NCBI GenBank assembly: GCA_022814565.1
Contig: JAKLNG010000006.1
Span: 186,001-250,000, forward strand
Direction: 5' to 3'
From: Phaeophleospora eucalypticola
Taxonomy: Eukaryota > Ascomycota > Dothideomycetes > Mycosphaerellales > Mycosphaerellaceae
DNA length: 64,000 nucleotides
Shown here: piece by piece, positions 63,643-64,000 of the stretch
Position numbering within the stretch: the first letter of the stretch is position 1
How the letters are laid out: each line of letters begins with the position of its first letter
Translations under genes and position numbers: made by a program
Notes under the pieces: generated by a model
The model's database searches: none
What the model was told of the DNA's origin: nothing
The model's input: the letters and a program-made list of their open reading frames with translations, nothing else

Positions 63643-63855
63643 CTACTGGAGGTTGCACATGCCAGTAACAGGCTGCTGGCGGCCCTGCTTCTTCATGACG
63701 CCCTGGAGGACGCACATGCCGGTGACAGGCTGCTGGCGGCCCTGCTTCTTCATCACACCCTGGAGCTCGCACATGCCGGTGACTGGCTGCTGGCGGCCCT
63801 GCTTCTTCATGACACCAGCGAGCTGGCACTCGGCGTAGATGGCGTTGGCGTACAT
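63643..63855 (-). CDS. 70-residue protein of three 19-residue tandem repeats, unknown family
   Basis: I do not recognise this protein. The ATG at 63855 (context CAAAATGT) opens 70 codons ending in TAG at 63643-63645. An 11-residue leader MYANAIYAECQ is followed by three copies of L-(A/Q)-GVMKKQGRQQPVTGMC-(E/V/N) and a final LQ. Each copy has one Cys, four basic residues (K, K, R plus one partner Gln-rich run) and a Met-Cys pair. There is no signal peptide or membrane segment. Codons strongly favour C- and G-ending synonyms (AAG, CAG, GGC, GCC), as in highly expressed fungal genes. All differences inside the 16-residue core of the copies are synonymous, which points to selection on this protein frame. 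A 64-bp intron sits in the 5' UTR. Function is unknown; structural, peptide-precursor or redox roles are all open. Confidence 0.7.
   Translation of the reverse strand: MYANAIYAECQLAGVMKKQGRQQPVTGMCELQGVMKKQGRQQPVTGMCVLQGVMKKQGRQQPVTGMCNLQ
63652..63822 (-). repeat. three tandem 57-bp coding repeats
   Basis: Units 63766-63822, 63709-63765 and 63652-63708 align without gaps. Codons 3, 4, 13, 14 and 15 vary only at synonymous third positions; codons 2 and 19 vary in amino acid. Confidence 0.9.
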
Positions 63856-63884
63856 TTTGATGTTTGGGGTTGGAAGCGAAAAGC

Positions 63885-63948
63885 CTGTGTTGGGGAGGGA
63901 GGGTTAGTTTGTGTGTAGTGTGGTATATGGGGAGGGTGATGCTCTTAC
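63885..63948 (-). other. probable 5'-UTR intron of the repeat-protein gene
   Basis: A GTAAGA donor at 63948 and a CCCAACACAG acceptor ending at 63885 bound a 64-bp, pyrimidine-rich segment. The flanking A/C-rich leader contains no ATG in the visible part, so the intron would be untranslated. Confidence 0.55.
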
Positions 63949-64000
63949 TTAAAAGAGTGTTTGGTAGTTGGTCTCTGAGTTTGGAATGTAGTCGGATGAG

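Noticed and set aside
63607..63918. Plus-strand frames through the 57-bp repeats (Leu/Ala-rich or Cys/Trp-rich)
   Set aside because: Repeat differences are synonymous only in the minus-strand frame; the plus frames are by-products of the repeat.

Overview
The window reads as nuclear DNA of a filamentous ascomycete (Pezizomycotina). Genes are dense on both strands. Introns are mostly about 48-80 bp with GT-AG borders and CTAAC/CTGAC-like branch points. The single-copy gene set (TOM40, SNF4, VPS2, FZO1, RPS5, SCD6, VPS3, COY1, tRNase Z) fits a fungus. A Dothideomycete, perhaps of Mycosphaerellales, is my best guess from protein style and gene content, but that is inference. I see no transposon, rDNA, convincing tRNA or CRISPR.

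Layout. 1-17.1 kb is mainly housekeeping: a possible partial gene at the left edge, mitochondrial import (TOM40), a fructose-2,6-bisphosphate synthase whose phosphatase half lacks its catalytic His, the AMPK gamma subunit (SNF4), a PP2C phosphatase, ESCRT-III VPS2, the mitofusin FZO1 and a lipase-like alpha/beta hydrolase. 18.2-19.6 kb is a PQ-loop transporter. 19.9-27.5 kb is accessory: a secreted astacin-type (M12A) metallopeptidase rebuilt from four exons, then an SDR, an MFS transporter with a GC-AG first intron and an FAD monooxygenase. The last three look like a small catabolic or secondary-metabolism cluster with a 0.97 kb divergent promoter that carries a perfect spaced inverted repeat.

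27.8-46.5 kb mixes conserved and accessory genes: a nuclear-looking protein with a possible UIM, an intronless P450, long-form tRNase Z with an unresolved start, RPS5, a second FAD monooxygenase, SCD6/LSM14, a KPWE-motif protein that looks like the peroxin PEX39, and three small uncharacterised proteins. 47-53.1 kb holds a divergent membrane-traffic pair (VPS3 and the golgin COY1/CASP). 54.8-63.1 kb is accessory again: a secreted DUF3455 protein, a CFEM-domain 7-TM (PTH11-like) receptor, then a GMC oxidoreductase, a quercetinase-like bicupin and an esterase.

The last 400 bp hold the most unusual item: a complete 70-residue protein built of three 19-residue repeats. Differences between repeats inside a 16-residue core are purely synonymous, and a 5'-UTR intron precedes it.

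Most multi-exon models here were assembled by eye from splice consensus, reading frame and family motifs; splice sites and some starts need transcript support. Family names come from recognised motifs, not from a database search.
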